Below are positions 50,839-64,000 of a stretch of DNA of 64,000 bases, in pieces (position 1 is the stretch's first letter; each line of letters starts with the position of its first letter). The notes under the pieces were generated by a model. The model was not told the origin of the DNA, searched no databases, and was given only the letters and a program-made list of their open reading frames with translations. The position numbers and the translations under genes were made by a program. This DNA comes from Cynocephalus volans. Lineage: Eukaryota > Chordata > Mammalia > Dermoptera > Cynocephalidae. The stretch is from contig NC_084466.1 in NCBI RefSeq assembly GCF_027409185.1, positions 72,522,501 through 72,586,500 on the forward strand, in the 5' to 3' direction.

Positions 50839-51819
50839 ATATGAATTTCCTGCATATTAATATCTCTTTGTATTTTTACCTGCAAGTCATTTTCTTACAC
50901 TTTATTCATTCACTCTTTCATTTCTTTATTCATTAACTCTTTCCACATATATTTCACAAAACACATTCCAGGCAATGCATGGGGCACTTGGGATTCCATG
51001 GTGACATGTCTCTGCTCTTGTAGAGCTTACAGTTTTCTGGAAGAAACAATATAACATTAAATATGTATTGTTCTCTGTTTCGTTCTTAAACCACTAAAAA
51101 TATTTATCCCTATTGAACACTTTTCTCTTTACTTAGGAATTTTTGTATATTTAATGAATATACAAAGTGAGTTCTATGTCAAAGCCTCTTGAACAAAAGG
51201 CCACAAATCACGTTCCTAGCTAGGTATGTCTTAAGAAAAGCAATGGATAGAATTTGATAGTTTCTAACAATTTTTTTTCAAGATGCTTGTACTTTGTGCT
51301 AATATGAAGTTGTGGAATTGAAGGGTGACAGAATCTAATAATACAATAAAATGAAATGTAGTTAAAAACGTCTAACATATAACAATAAAAAATAGTAATA
51401 TCTTTTAAAAGATACATTTTTTAAAACATTGTATTTGCATTTTTCCCTTTCATGTTTTGAGATTTCAATGGAGAAAAAAATTAAAACAAAACTTTTATAC
51501 AGTTGTTCTGGAGTATCTTTCATCCAATACCAAAGAACATATTTCTCTTGGGTTGACAGTTTTTCCAAAACAAAGTAACATTAGATGGCTGATAGCATTA
51601 TAAAATCAGGAATATGATTTAAGTCTTATATATATTCTTTGAAAGTATAGGCCATATTTTATAAGACATATGCCTAGACTACTGATAGTTCAACATATTT
51701 GATTTAAGATTTTCCAGTGAGATTATGTATCTTAAATAAAACTCTGCCTTAATATAAATGTCTTGTCTTATATCTTTCTTACCACGAGTTTTCCCTTGTT
51801 TAGCCTAAACAAGTTTGAG

Positions 51820-52125
51820 GCTTGTCTTTGGTCCATCTCTCAAACCTTGAAATGCCTTCTTATTAACCTTTCCATGGGTAAATCCTGCTCAGTCTTTTAA
51901 AGCTCATCTCCCCTCTCACCTCACCCAGAGATCATTCTATGAAGCAAACCCCTTCATACACTCCCTGAAATAAATGCCCTCATTATACACATACCATATT
52001 GCATTGTATTACTACTGTCTTCTCCTCCTCTAAGCTTTGTCAGAAACACATATGTCATGTCTACAAGTCATACTGCAGCACCTGACATAAGGTTCTCCGT
52101 AATGATTGCACCTGAATGAAGGTGC
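51820..52125 (+). mobile_element. L2 fragment
   Basis: aaagctcatctcccctctca, gcattgtattactactgtct, then gcagcacctgacataaggtt, in L2 3' order. Confidence 0.6.
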
Positions 52126-52499
52126 ATAATCTTTTAGTTCTGGATGGTTCTCTGAATATTTCTTTGCCTGATTAAATGATAATATCTAGTTTAATCTCCT
52201 AATAATAGCCTATGATTCCAAATATTAAAACAATTCATGTTTCCAGGTTTGATTGCAGACTGGTTTGGGTACTTCTCTAACATCATCTAAAAAGAAAGGC
52301 CTGAATTAATTACATCACTTAGATATTTTTACATTTTATTTTTATATATTTTCCTAAGCAGCAGGCAGAGAAAGAAGAATTTTCTTGTTTCTATTAACAC
52401 TGAACTAATAATGTTATAGTTGTATTGATCACATACTGACAGAACAAACATCTTGCAAGCAAGTTAAATCAATATATGTTAGAGATTGGGTTAAGTTGT

Positions 52500-52645
52500 T
52501 AACACAGTTTACTTAAACCTCCAAAAAAACCTCTGGAGTATGAACTATTTGTTTCTTCCATGCGGCATCTGAGTCACAGAGGTTAAATAATGTTTAGTGT
52601 TACTCTGTTAACTGCTGGAACCAGGACACAAATCCAGATCTTAAC
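52500..52645 (-). mobile_element. MIR SINE, antisense
   Basis: agtttacttaaacctccaaa, then gagtcacagaggttaaataa, and aaccaggacacaaatccaga. Confidence 0.65.
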
Positions 52646-53430
52646 TACAAAAACTTTGTTGTAATTATCATACCATATTGCCCCCGTCTAGCTATCACCC
52701 TTGTAAACATCTGGTAAACCTGAGCAAACTGGACCATCTACCCTAGTTCAGTTGAGCACATGAATTTATTTCATTACTCAGCTTCCCCATGAGTAAAGTG
52801 TTTCAACTTTAAACTTTTTTATTTCCTCACTGTGGTTCCTCGAAAGATTGCAGAGCCTCTTTTTTCTTTCTTCCTTACCCCATTTTTACCTTTCTCTGCA
52901 TGTGTCAAACAATAATCTTTTGGGTCTTATTCTGGGATAGGACATGGAACGTCCTTTCACCAGGGCTAGAAGCCGGCATCCCCATCCCAATGTCACTCAT
53001 CAAAATGAATAGTTTCAAAAGAAGCTGTAAAAAAACAACCATGCACTCATACCCTTAGAATTGTTTCTCCTCCTTTGTATCAGGGAAAGGTGAGCCACAA
53101 CTGAAGACATGTCTTAGACAAGGAACTTGTCCCTTGGTCTCTGGCATAATTTTTGCAGATGCAAAATCTGTGACAGTTAAAATTACTTTCATGCTGTCAT
53201 TTCTTTTGCCTAATGTTTGTAAGATCACTGGGTGTGTATGGGGAACTTAATGCATTCCATAAATATTTTTTACAGCAAAGACCTTACCTAAGTTTCAGAT
53301 ACACATGGTTGACAACATTGTGAAGTAACTAATCCAAAGGCAAAGCAGCCTAGATGTTGAATAATAATGGAAAGCAGTGAAATACTTTATTTTGTGTGAA
53401 AGCATTAACATTCAATCTCTTTATAGCTTT

Positions 53431-53691
53431 TCTTTTTTATTTAAAATTTATCTTTTGAATTGAAACGTAACTGACTATATGTGTTTATGGGATTCAGAGT
53501 TGACTATCAGTATTTGTGTACAGTATGTGATGATTAACTCAATACTATTAGCATGTTCATCATTGCAAATCATAATTATTCATTATGTACCTTACCCAAT
53601 TACTCCCTAATTCCCTTCCCCCTCCCTCTTTCCCACCTCTAGTAACTATAGGTCTGTTCTCTCCTTCTGAAAGTTCAATGTTTTATTGAGC

Positions 53692-53771
<80 letters not shown>

Positions 53772-53840
53772 AGCTCTCACTTATAAGTGAGGACATACAG
53801 TATTTATCTTTCTGTGCCTGGCTTATTTCACTTATTAATG
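53431..53840 (-). mobile_element. L1 3' UTR fragment carrying a microsatellite, antisense
   Basis: Same 3' UTR as the L1 at 42584: shared gcatgttcatcattgcaaat and tctagtaactataggtctgt. Then follow the (TTTC)n expansion and cttataagtgaggacataca. No clear TSD is found. Confidence 0.75.
53693..53770. repeat. (TTTC)n microsatellite inside an L1
   Basis: About 19-20 uninterrupted CTTT units. The corresponding place in the L1 at 42584 (42821-42834) reads ctctttgtttctta. Confidence 0.95.
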
Positions 53841-54085
53841 TCAAAAAAAGTCTCTGTCTCTACGTAGTAAATATCATATATATATATGTGTGTATATATA
53901 TTTATATTATTAATTTGCTTTTTCCTTTCATGGAGGTATGTCATTAACTTTATATTTTGGTAGTAATCTGGGTTTTGTCTTATAAATTAATGTGATCCCT
54001 CTGTCCCCCCTGCCTCTCCCTCCTCCCAGCCATCAACAGCATATCTGTAAAGGGACATGAAAATGAACTACATTGTACATTAATA

Positions 54086-54121
54086 AAATAAGAATAAAAT
54101 AAAATAAAATAAAAATAAATT
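54086..54121. repeat. (AAAAT)n A-rich tract
   Basis: Pentanucleotide-like run following acattgtacattaataaaat. It could be the tail of an unrecognised retroelement (54000-54085). Confidence 0.7.
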
Positions 54122-55799
54122 AGTTCAGAGATACAGAGAGGCTTTGTTGATTATAAGACTGGGTTTTACTTAAGAAAGCACCTGCAAATTTGCTGCACAT
54201 CTGTAATGGAAATATGTATTCCTGCTTTTCCCAAAAATAAGACATTGGAAAATGGAAAATGCCAATATTCAAGAGTTATTAAATATTATCTCTGAGTTGA
54301 AGTGAGTACCTCACAGCCTTTAAATACCACTATATCCACCAGACAAAGAGGAAACCTTTGAAAGCCAGTAATAAATTGTGTATCTGTCTCCCCTAAATTA
54401 ATTAATTAATTAATCGATTATTAAAGAAGAAGGAGAGAAATCAGCATTTGAAATCAACTCTTCTCACACTCTCCCTACCCTCTGTTTATCCATTCTTGGA
54501 GGAATGAGAGAAAATGTGAAGAGATTCACATCAATCAGATGCCATTCATTGCATGGTAAATTGATTCCAAATATTTCAGAATTACAGCCCTTTAAAGTTC
54601 CTTTACAACTCCCAATATTTATGGTTTTATGTTTCTTGATTTATTCAAAACTTCATGATATAGAATCAAGAAATAAAATTGCTGTCAGAAAGGAGATACG
54701 GGGAACTGGATAAAATTCAAAGACAGAGAAACCACAAAAGGTATATATAGCTCTAATACAACCAGGGGATACCTTGGGTGAGAGCTGAGGGAGGGCAGAG
54801 GGGAGGGCATCAGAAGAGTGTTGGTTGGTGGCAGGAGCAGTTTAATAATGAATACAGCAAAAGCAAAGGGAATTGTGTTTTCTTAAAACTGCCTGGAGCC
54901 GGACTCATCTTTCTTTCATGGGCTTTATTTTGTTATTTGATGAACTCATTACTGGTAAGTTTATCATGCCACAATTGTTTTCTAGTTCAAATTTTACTTG
55001 AAAAAATAAAAATGATATTTTAATAAACTGATCATTTAAATCCACACTTGCTGTAGTATGAACTTCATATCAAAGACAAATAAACAACAAAAAAATACCA
55101 CTCATGTTCTGTATCTACCTAAAACTTACCTACCTGAGACCCGTAGTGAGATGCCATTTTGTGCTTTTGATAGTAAAGGGAAGATAGCATCTGTGTGTAT
55201 TTTATTTTAAAATTGCCAACCCTCAAATATGTACCACTACCCATCTCTATCAAAAAATCAAGAAACCACAGAGAGATCAGTGATAATGATGCTTCCTGGC
55301 TGTTGCATCAGAGCATTGGCCACTCTCTCATCTTAGATACAGTGGATTTTGGTAGCTGGTCAGCAGCCAATCAAGAGCTTTGCACTTGCTACTAATTGGA
55401 CAGACTGGCTGTCCTTTGTTAACCATCAGTGATCTTCACATCTTTTATTTTCTTCTCGTTTTTACTACTGTTCATGTCTGAGGAGTCATATGCCTTTCCT
55501 ATTTTCTTGTGCCTAATAAATGCCACATCAGAGTATGGATAATTTGTGGAAAAATATCTCATGCTGTAGAGACTTTATGTCATGGATATCAAATAACTCT
55601 TATAGAAAGATAGCGAAGAGAGAACTTCTAGAATGAATAATGAGAAAAGGTAGTGCATATGGAATTTCTCTCCATAACTGAGGTTTTTCTTCTGAAATAT
55701 TTTTGAGTCATTTACAGAAATAAAGTTGGTAATGACTTTGCCTTAGTTTGGTTTACTTGTTTAACATGCACTAGGCTATTCACATCTGATTTGGTATTA

Positions 55800-56000
55800 T
55801 TTACCAGATTCTTCTCTCTTTTGCCTCTTTTATGTTTTGAAAACATTCATGTCCTTCAAGTGTTTCTTCAAATACCACTTTCTCTGGGAAGCCTTCTTTT
55901 AATCTATTCCCATGTCAAAATTAATTATTGCTTTCTCTTTTGTATAGCAGCAATGCTGCTTTATTGCAAAAGTTGATTTTTCTTCTTGTTATTGGTTTTC
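55800..56000 (+). mobile_element. L2 fragment
   Basis: aagtgtttcttcaaatacca then ctctgggaagccttctttta, the typical L2 segment. Confidence 0.6.
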
Positions 56001-56464
56001 ACATTTTATTTCTCCAATTGAACATCCTGCCTCTAATCTTAACTCCTCCAATCCTTTGCCCACAGCACTACTAAATGTTTTTTTGTTTTGTTTTGTTTTT
56101 TAGGAAAAGTAAGTCCAGGGAGAACTTTCCCAGTTATAGCACTGACAGTTCCATGTCCTGAGAAACCCCTCAGTTTGGTCACCATGAATCTGAGCATGTG
56201 AGCTCTGCATGAGCATTGCAGTATCCTGCGTGTAAAGTCCAAATGCCACCGCACACTTAGATGAATTCTGCCTAACTCTTCAGTTTCATCTTGCGTAACA
56301 CCCACCGTCACTGCTTGTAGTCCATGTTTCAGCCACATGGAAACACATCATAGGGTCAAACTATGTTACCCCCTTGGGCCTTTACCCCCAGGAATCTCTT
56401 GACATAAGATGTGACCTCTGCCCTACTTTATTTTGCTCACCTGTGGCACTGGGTTTCTCCTGGA

Positions 56465-56640
56465 TCATATTGGAACTACCTAGGATGTTTTTAAACAATG
56501 CACTGCTGCTTCCATTCCATCTTCAGACCAGTTAAGTCTGGACATCTGGAAGTGCAGTGGCTTTTTTTCTATTATTATTTTAAACTACGCAGATGATTCT
56601 AATGTGCAGTCCAGTCTGAGCAGTATTTGAAACTATTAAC
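56465..56640. mobile_element. MER20-like hAT DNA transposon remnant
   Basis: attggaactacctaggatgt, ttcagaccagttaagtctgg, then gatgattctaatgtgcagtc, in MER20 order. A second small hAT-like piece follows at about 56720-56800 (gatcatcagaatcactggac). Confidence 0.65.
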
Positions 56641-57329
56641 AATTAACTTGTGACTTAAAGCTTCTGTCGATTTCCTTAGCTTTCTCAGGTAGAGAAGACA
56701 GTAGCTCCTTAATGTAGCTGATCATCAGAATCACTGGACAGCTTTTAAAACTCACACCATTCTCTGACCCACATGCAGAAATTCAGCTTCAGTTAAGTCA
56801 TTGCATTGAAGGCAACCCACAGAACCTCTCTCAAGTGTTTCCCATCTTTTTCTCCTCACCTCATTGCCCAGCCTGCCATTGCCTTTTTCTATCATGGTGC
56901 CCAGAGCAGATGCCCTCCTCTCTAGCCAGGGTATACCCTGCTCCCATCTCAGGATTCTCAGAGCTTTCATTTCTTTATTTCCCCTATCTGCAAAACAAGA
57001 CCCCAGATTCTGGCAGGAAAACAATATCCTATTTAAAAGGAGGCAGTAGACCTGGAGAATGAAAAGACAGATGATCCAGTAGGGAATAACCAATGGCTCC
57101 TTATAGATACATGGGAGGGAAGGGCTCATGCATTAATATACTCCCTGCCACGTGATGAGTGGCCTGAGAACAGAGAGAAATAAAAGCTTTTCACTTCTAG
57201 TCCACCTACCATCACCATACCTTCCTCATGTAAATTTCTGATTATATGAGGTATAAGAACTATTGGAAAAATGCAGTTTTATTGGTATCAAGTACCTCAT
57301 CTCTGTGGTTGAAATAAAATATTGTATTA

Positions 57330-57530
57330 AAAGCATAAGGCTTTTGAATTGTATATAATTCATTTTTTTGCTTCTAACCAAGGATGTGATGTTGGACAAA
57401 TTATTCTTTGCCTTTCTGTTTTCTTACCTCTAAAATGGGTTGCCTTGTGAAGGTGAAACATAATGCAAGTCCAGAAGCTTAGCATACTTCCTGGCATATT
57501 TGCTCATGAAAGAGTAGCTATCTATTATTA
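57330..57530 (+). mobile_element. MIR SINE, sense
   Basis: gatgtgatgttggacaaatt, ttttcttacctctaaaatgg, then cttagcatacttcctggcat. Confidence 0.65.
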
Positions 57531-60349
57531 TCAATTATTATTATTTCCACTGTTGTTTATCACTAAATGGATCCCCAATATAAAAGGCTAAGTGCATGCA
57601 GGAAAATGCTTTACGTCATTCTGCTGTGTACTGTGAAGTGGAAAGTGTTGGCTTCATCATTCGACATTTTCTTATTTGTTGTAAATATTCATCTGTGCCT
57701 CCAGGGTTGCATTACCCTTTTGAATATCAAAAAGGAGTTTATCCTTCTTATAGTCTATTGGTATAATCAGAACTCTGAACCATTTATATTAAGATATACA
57801 TTGTCACCAAGAAAGTATAATGTATACATTTTATTGCAGCCCCTAGAGTTTTCTATACTCTAACTCTTCCCATTACAGGTTTTCAAAAGCAACTTACATT
57901 GCATCCTATACACTTCATTTGAACTTGTCGATCTGACTTGTGTTTTTAAATCTATTTTAGGCATTGATTGTGTATGCCCTTTGCACCTGACTGCCATCCC
58001 TCAGAATCAGGAACTGATCTCACAGCAACACTCATAGAAATGTTAGGCATATGCTAGGCTTTTAATATCTGAGACTATACCGAGTGATGTAAATAAGCAT
58101 GAAACCTGTAAAAGGGATAAAAAGCAGCATTCCTGTAGCTTAATTTTCTCTCCTGCTGTTCTGCAGAGCACACTTACTGGCCAACTGCTGAGCCCTGACT
58201 CTCTCGTCCCCATGCATGTGTACACACCTGCTGTTGCTAGGCAATGGGACATGGATCACAGATTCCCTAATGCTTCCCAAGCCCCTCCTAAAAACCACAC
58301 ATTTCAGTGCCTGCCACAGTATAATGGATGAAACAAATGCCTGTTCAGGACTTGTCAGCCTGGCTGATGGAACTATGACAGGTCATTAGGCATTTAATTT
58401 AACACTAGGTTTTTAGAGCTTGGAATTCAATCCCCATGAGTTTCTTCACAGCTAATTAAGTGACATGCAACCACTTCCTCCTAACTCATATCTGAAAGTG
58501 TTTTTCTTCCACAGTTAAATTTAAAATTGTATATATCCACAACATTGTATAAATGTATCCTTTTCAACTGCACTGATTAAAAAGTAACAAATTTATGCCT
58601 TATAAAACATAAAATAGCAAATCTTAACTTTAAATTAGATATAAAACATAGCTTTTATTTGATTCTGCTTTAAATAAGTACAAAAAGGATTAAGCAATTT
58701 CTTTTCAAAGAGGTTCACTCTTTTATTCATCCAGTGAAAACATGTTTATCCCCAGGATAAGCAACTCTTTCCAATGCAGCTTTCATTTGTCACAGACATA
58801 AACTGAAAACATTAGGCTAATGATAATGTCTTTGAAAAATTCCACTGTGTATTGAATACTTTCTCCTGATTCTCAAATGAATTGCTCTTCTGTATAAAAC
58901 TGGTACTTCTGACTCCATGATGATTGACGAGCAAGGGCTAGCAATCAGACCAGCGGGTTTCCATAATTCAGATACGATCATTTAGTTTTTCAGTGGTGAA
59001 GAACCATTTCGTTTGATTCTTTTGCAGAAAGGTTCACATTTTAATTTGAAGGTTATTTTCTCTTGGGTCATTATTTAGTGACCCATATTTTATCTGTCGC
59101 TCATCACTAAACAAAATTAAGAATTGCCAGTTTTTGAAGTTATCTACTTAGCAGCTTGTTACATCCCATATGTTTCCTGCAAAAATATAGAAACCCGATA
59201 GTTTGTCTTTTGGAAATTTAGGAAATTAAAAGATGACAGGTCTTAAAAACTTTTGGTGGTTTTCAAATATAAACTCTTACTTGAATTTCCCTATAATTTT
59301 GCATCTGAAAGGGGACTTTTTAACTTCTTCCTCAATCTTATTTTTCTTCCACCATATTAGGTATATTCACAATTTTTCTTAATAGAGGTTATTTTACTTT
59401 TGAATTCTTGGAAACAAAAATGTACAATAAAATTCTCTAGGATTGATAATGTCTGTACTATAATTTGGTGATTCATGATTCTGAAGCTTAATTCTGAAGT
59501 TGTATGTATACACATGGCTTCTAGGTGGTATGGAATAGGAAAAACAATCACACAGGATCATGGTTTTGTTATTTGTATCACACTCTGTTCCTTTTTCTTT
59601 CACTCTAGGAAGCACGCAGTGGCATGCCCTCTGCAGCCACAGAAGGAGAAAACTAAGCTCTCTCCTTGCCTCGATCTGTCTGGTTGCTAGTTCCCTTCAT
59701 GTTTGCAATAGCCTACTGTTTCTTTTTCCACAGCACAGATTCAGTGCTGAATGATGGACACTACTGTTGTTTTTCTCTATGGACTTCTCTAAGCCCAGAG
59801 ATTCTCCCAGGGGGTCCTGGGACAAGTAGTCCTAGAACCTCTTTCCACCCTTTTCCCGATTCTGGGTGAGACTGGATATCTTGTTGGCAGCTGCTCAGAC
59901 AGCAAGCACAGGAAGAAGCTAGTGGAAGGGACTGGGGATTCTGGCCAAGAGCCACTGTGTAGCTACAGTGATGCTCTCTCTAAGTGCAGTTCCACAAATG
60001 CTTACAGGGTGCCTATTATGCGCCAAAGACTGAGGACAGCAAAATGAGAAGACAGCAAGTGCTAGGTCAAGTTTAGATTTCTCCTAGAAGTTTCCTAGAA
60101 CCTGGAATTTTATGCTTGCTTAGATAATAAAATAAAGTGTCCAACAGTTACCCTCTTGAAGCCCAAGAAACTGGTTCCTAACTTGGCCTGACGTTTTTAT
60201 GGGAGTCTTCCTGGAAAAGAAAGTGCCTTAACTGTGTTTCAGTGAAAATCTAGGAATTATCCAGGCAAACAAGTTAGAAAAAGTCATTACGGGGAAGAAA
60301 CACTATGTGCAGATTCAGGAAGGCGAAAAAGAGCATGGAGGGCATCTTC

Positions 60350-60740
60350 AGTGTGCTTTCTGTCCCCATTCCCACCACATGGCCTCTGCTCCAGCTTTTC
60401 CCTCTGCCTGGCATGTGTGGATGGCTCCTTTATTGGCTCTCAGCTCATATTATCAACCTCTCTGAACACTTCCAGAACAGCTGATCTAATTAATGTCCTC
60501 TTTCCACACCCTTTACTCCCAGTCATTCCCTTTTATACCACATTGTTTTTATCTTCATAACCATTATCAGAATCCAAAATGATTTTTTATTTGTTTGTGT
60601 GTTTAATTATAAGTAATTATTATTTATCTTCCTCCACCTATCTCTAAGTGTCATCTTGTCTGACTTGATGATTAGTGCAATTCCAATGTCTGGAACAATG
60701 CCTAGAGCATAGTACATGCTAAATAAATGATCATAAATTA
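60350..60740 (+). mobile_element. L2 3' region
   Basis: ccctctgcctggcatgtgtg, then after a gap ctggaacaatgcctagagca and gtacatgctaaataaatgat, ending as L2 does. Confidence 0.7.
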
Positions 60741-61059
60741 GAGTGGGGCGGAAGCTGAGATTAGAGAAAAAGAAAAAAAAATAGGTCATAAAGACTTGGG
60801 TTTGTTCATCCTAAAGCACTTGTTTGTTTGTTTTTTTAAATCCTGTTATATTTAACCATGATTTAAATATATAAATCAATGTTATTTTTATTATTTTCTC
60901 AAACTCCTGTTGTCCAAAGATGAACTCATTATCTTTATCTTTAAGCTTGGTCTTTCTTCTGTCATCTCTGTTAAAGAGGCACTCTCAGTTACTCATGTTA
61001 GAAATCGGAGTCATTCTTAATTATTTTATATCTGTTATCTCTAAAAGTTTGATGGGGTA

Positions 61060-61600
61060 GATGAGAGATGGCCGCAAATGGACAGGTGCCATCTAATTAT
61101 CCTTCTTTTGGATCAGATCCTGACTTGGCTACTTGCCCAACCAGTAGAATACAACAGAAGAGACTTTCTGTAACTTCCCAGGCTTGTTGTCAGAAGCTTC
61201 ACAGCTTCCATCCAGGTTCTTTGGGAGCCCTGAGCAGCCATGTAAGAAGTCTGACTATCCTGCAGCCACCGTGCTGGGAGGCAATGGACAGGCACACTTG
61301 GTGGTAGTCTCACTGAGCCCAGCCTTCTAACTCTTCCTGTCAAGGGCAAGACTTGTAGGGAAGTCATCTCGGATCCTCCTCCCGCAAGCCCACCCCCACC
61401 ACCAGGCCGTTCTCTAGCTGGATACTGCTCAATGACCTCTGCTGATGCCACGTGGAAAAGAAGAATCAACGAACTGAGCCCTCCCCAAATTCCTGGTCCT
61501 CACAATTGTAAGTTATCTTAAGTCATTTTTAAGCCATGAAATTTTGGAGCATGGATAATTAGGGTTTTTATCAATCACCAAAACTTTTTGATATTATTGC
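61060..61600 (+). mobile_element. MLT1-type MaLR LTR remnant, sense
   Basis: cttcccaggcttgttgtcag, ttgggagccctgagcagcca, atgccacgtgg, then cctggtcctcacaattgtaa and ttaagccatgaaattttgga follow the 3' part of MLT1 LTRs. Frames through it on either strand are not genes. Confidence 0.7.
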
Positions 61601-61794
61601 CAATTATATTTCCTAAATGTTTTCCAAATCATTTCCCTCCCTTCCAGCCTTATTCTTCCTGCCCTGTTTGAAGGAGTCTTGGACTAGTGTGTATCACTCA
61701 GTTCCCCTGGTTCCACGGCTCCAATCTTATCCCATCTGAATTTACACCACTTCAGAATATCAAATATGTCAATATTACCCACATTAAAATCCTT

Positions 61795-62255
61795 CTATTA
61801 AAATAAAATAAACATTACTAATATAAAATTGACCATCTTAAACATCTTTAAGTGTGCATCAGGGGCATTAAGTACAAGCACTGTGCTGTGCAACCATCAC
61901 CATCAGAACTTTTTCATCTTCCAAAAATGAAACTATGTACCCATTATCCAAAAATGACCCATTCACCCCTTCCTCTATCCCCTGGTAACCACCATTCTAT
62001 TTTCTTTCTCTGAATTTTACTACTGTCGGTAACTTACATAAGTGGAATATTACATTTGTCTTTTTGTGACTTATTTCACTTAGTATAATGTCTTCAAAGT
62101 TCACCCGCATTATAGCATGTGTCAAAATTTTATTCCTTTTTAAGACTGAGTGATATTTTATTGTGTGTCTATACCACATTTTGCTTATCGATTAATTCAT
62201 CAATGGACATTTGGGTTGTTTCCATATTTTGGTTATTGTGAATAATGCTGCTATA
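61795..62255 (-). mobile_element. L1 (L1M-type) 3' region, antisense
   Basis: aaaattgaccatcttaaaca, gtgcaaccatcaccatcaga, cctggtaaccaccattctat, then caatggacatttgggttgtt and gtgaataatgctgcta. Confidence 0.85.
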
Positions 62256-62399
62256 TTATGTTATTTTAAAATACTGATCTGGTCCTCTATCCCTTACTTT
62301 GTGTATCCTATAAAACAATAATCCAAGCTTTTTAACAAGATGTATCTTATGTGAACCCTGACTTTGTGTCTAGCCTCATCTATTGCAGCTTTCTGACTT

Positions 62400-62770
62400 G
62401 TTTTTTATGCTCAGCAATTCCAGAATGCTTGTATTTCCTCTCCTATGTTGTGCTCCATGTCTGTGCATTTCTCATTGTCTCATTAGCTTGAAATGCAGCT
62501 ATTACCTCTAGACAGAACCATCTTCAAGGTGTTAAGACTCAGTCTTTGTAATGTTCCCCACATTTCCTCTATCAAAGTGGGTTGGCTCTCCTTCTAATTC
62601 TGGAACATGTGCATTTACCACATTATATTGTAATTAGTTGTTTTAAGTCACTCCCTTTTATGAGACTGTTAGCTCTTTGAAGCCAAGAGCTGTGATTTTT
62701 TGTTTTGCACTATGCAGCACCTACAATGGCACTGACACATGGTATGAACTCTATAAATGTTTGTGGAATT
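62400..62770 (+). mobile_element. L2 3' region
   Basis: gagactgttagctctttgaa, then gcagcacctacaatggcact and tataaatgtttgtggaatta, the L2 terminal order. The part before 62600 is less certain. Confidence 0.6.
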
Positions 62771-63112
62771 AATGTTACTTTTTTTTTTTCTTCAAGTAGA
62801 ACAGTCCCTTTTTATAATGCCCTAATGGCCATACTTCTAAGGGATTTTCTGATGCAGAATGACTTGACAATTGGTGAGGAGAAAACAACAGCTTTGCATG
62901 CAATTTTTGTTTACTGGCCTCTACATATATAACCGCTATGTATAATTTCCCTATGGTAAATGCTATAGGGAAATACAAAACAAATAGTAGATAGGTCCCT
63001 TGGGGATGGAGAAAGGGAGGTATTACTTAAATAATATTTAGTAAAATATATTTAAAATACAATTATTTTGTATAAGTTTGTTTTTAATTCTTTCATTAAA
63101 AGATTCTTTCAT

Positions 63113-63132
63113 TATCAAATAATTATTTGATA
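63113..63132. repeat. Perfect 20-bp AT-rich palindrome
   Basis: tatcaaataa followed directly by its reverse complement ttatttgata, with homeodomain-type TAAT cores at the centre. Chance is likely in such AT-rich DNA. Confidence 0.9.
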
Positions 63133-64000
63133 TAAAATTAAATAAAATGCTTTTAATAATATTGATTGATTTCCATTTTTACCCCTTATACAGTTTGACT
63201 TTTATTTGTTCAAACAAATGTTGCCGAAAATATTATTCACATAGCATTGATCATGTGATTAAAGTTTAGGTGCCAGGAAGCTGTAGTAGCTATTAAAACA
63301 TAACAGATATTGCTGCATTGAACCATTTTAATTTTGCCCTTCCTATGTACTCTTTCATATTTTTCCATTCCTGTTTTCCTCATGTTTTGTCATTTCTTCA
63401 TGGACTATGGGTTGCTGATATGTCTGTGGCTGGCACAGAGGCTCTAGAGGCAGGGTTTTGATTTTCGCTTCTTCTTTGGTTGAGGAAAAACAATCATTAT
63501 CTCAGGATATCTAAGCAGCTTCAGCCTTTGAAATAGGCCAGTAATCTTGCTTCTATTTGAAGATTGTGTGGATTGAATGTTTTAGAATCTTGGCCAATTA
63601 TTTTGGAAAAGACAAGGAATAATGTGTAAGAAAATCTGTTAACCAGGGATATTAGAGAGTGATGAGATCTAAAAATAGTGCTAATAATGTTTCAAACAGC
63701 TGAATTTTAAGTGCCAACATTTTTTGCTTATAATGTAATTAGTTTTGAAGAAACTCATTTGTCTGAAAATGCAAAATGTTACTTGTTACATTCTTTTTAA
63801 ACAAAATATACAGAATACAATTAATCTTTTCTTAACTCAAAGCTTCACAATGTACATCAGTTTTTATATTCTGGTGGTCTAGTTGTAAGTTTAGGAGTTT
63901 TTTAAACTCTCATATTAATAGCTATTTTGGCCTATATGAAATTATGGCAGAAATCTATTCTTTTGGCAGAAATTATTTTTATAATTTTAAAGTCTTGCTC

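Noticed and set aside
56039..57129. Open frames of 99 and 125 codons on the minus strand
   Set aside because: No homology recognised, overlap with DNA-transposon-like fragments, and no splice-site or start support.
61068..61469. Overlapping open frames of 79 and 118 codons on opposite strands
   Set aside because: They fall inside an MLT1-type LTR remnant, and codon content looks random.

Overview
This is a eukaryotic, mammalian genomic window: AT-rich, with two short protein-coding exons bounded by GT-AG splice sites, about 63 kb of intron, and a dense interspersed-repeat landscape. The exons encode the N-terminus of TRPC4 (short transient receptor potential channel 4, a Ca2+-permeable cation channel), read on the + strand. 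The four youngest-looking SINEs are tRNA-Ile-derived elements that match what I remember of the colugo CYN family. The likeliest source is therefore a flying lemur (Dermoptera, e.g. Galeopterus); this is inference, not a database result.

Layout. 1-8666 is the 3' part of an intron upstream of the first coding exon. 8667-9071 is the start-codon exon (27 nt of 5' UTR plus codons 1-126). 9072-48428 is a 39,357-bp intron. 48429-48947 is the next coding exon (codons 127-299). 48948-64000 is the start of the following intron. Both exon junctions visible between and after these exons are phase 0. Joined in order, the two exons give 299 residues: the ankyrin-repeat domain, the H172/C176/C178/C181 zinc-binding cluster and most of the linker-helix region. 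The transmembrane pore and C-terminal regulatory regions lie beyond the window.

The introns hold four CYN-type SINEs with clear target-site duplications (TSDs), an antisense MaLR provirus with both LTRs and a 5-bp TSD nested inside an older MIR, a solo MaLR LTR, an MLT1-type LTR, several L1 and L2 fragments, MIRs, DNA-transposon fossils (MER5A, MER2, MER20-like, and two palindromic mariner-like MITEs), and several simple repeats. I saw no complete second gene, functional tRNA or other RNA gene, CRISPR array or operon.

Most interesting points: a retroposed 5' half of tRNA-Trp that ends in the anticodon loop and has a perfect 16-bp TSD and no poly(A) tail (50772-50838); a two-codon upstream ORF in strong Kozak context ending 3 nt before the TRPC4 start codon; a dimeric tRNA architecture visible in one SINE copy but deleted in the other three; and a microsatellite that appears to have grown from a seed inside an L1, with the unexpanded seed preserved in a sister L1 copy in the same window.
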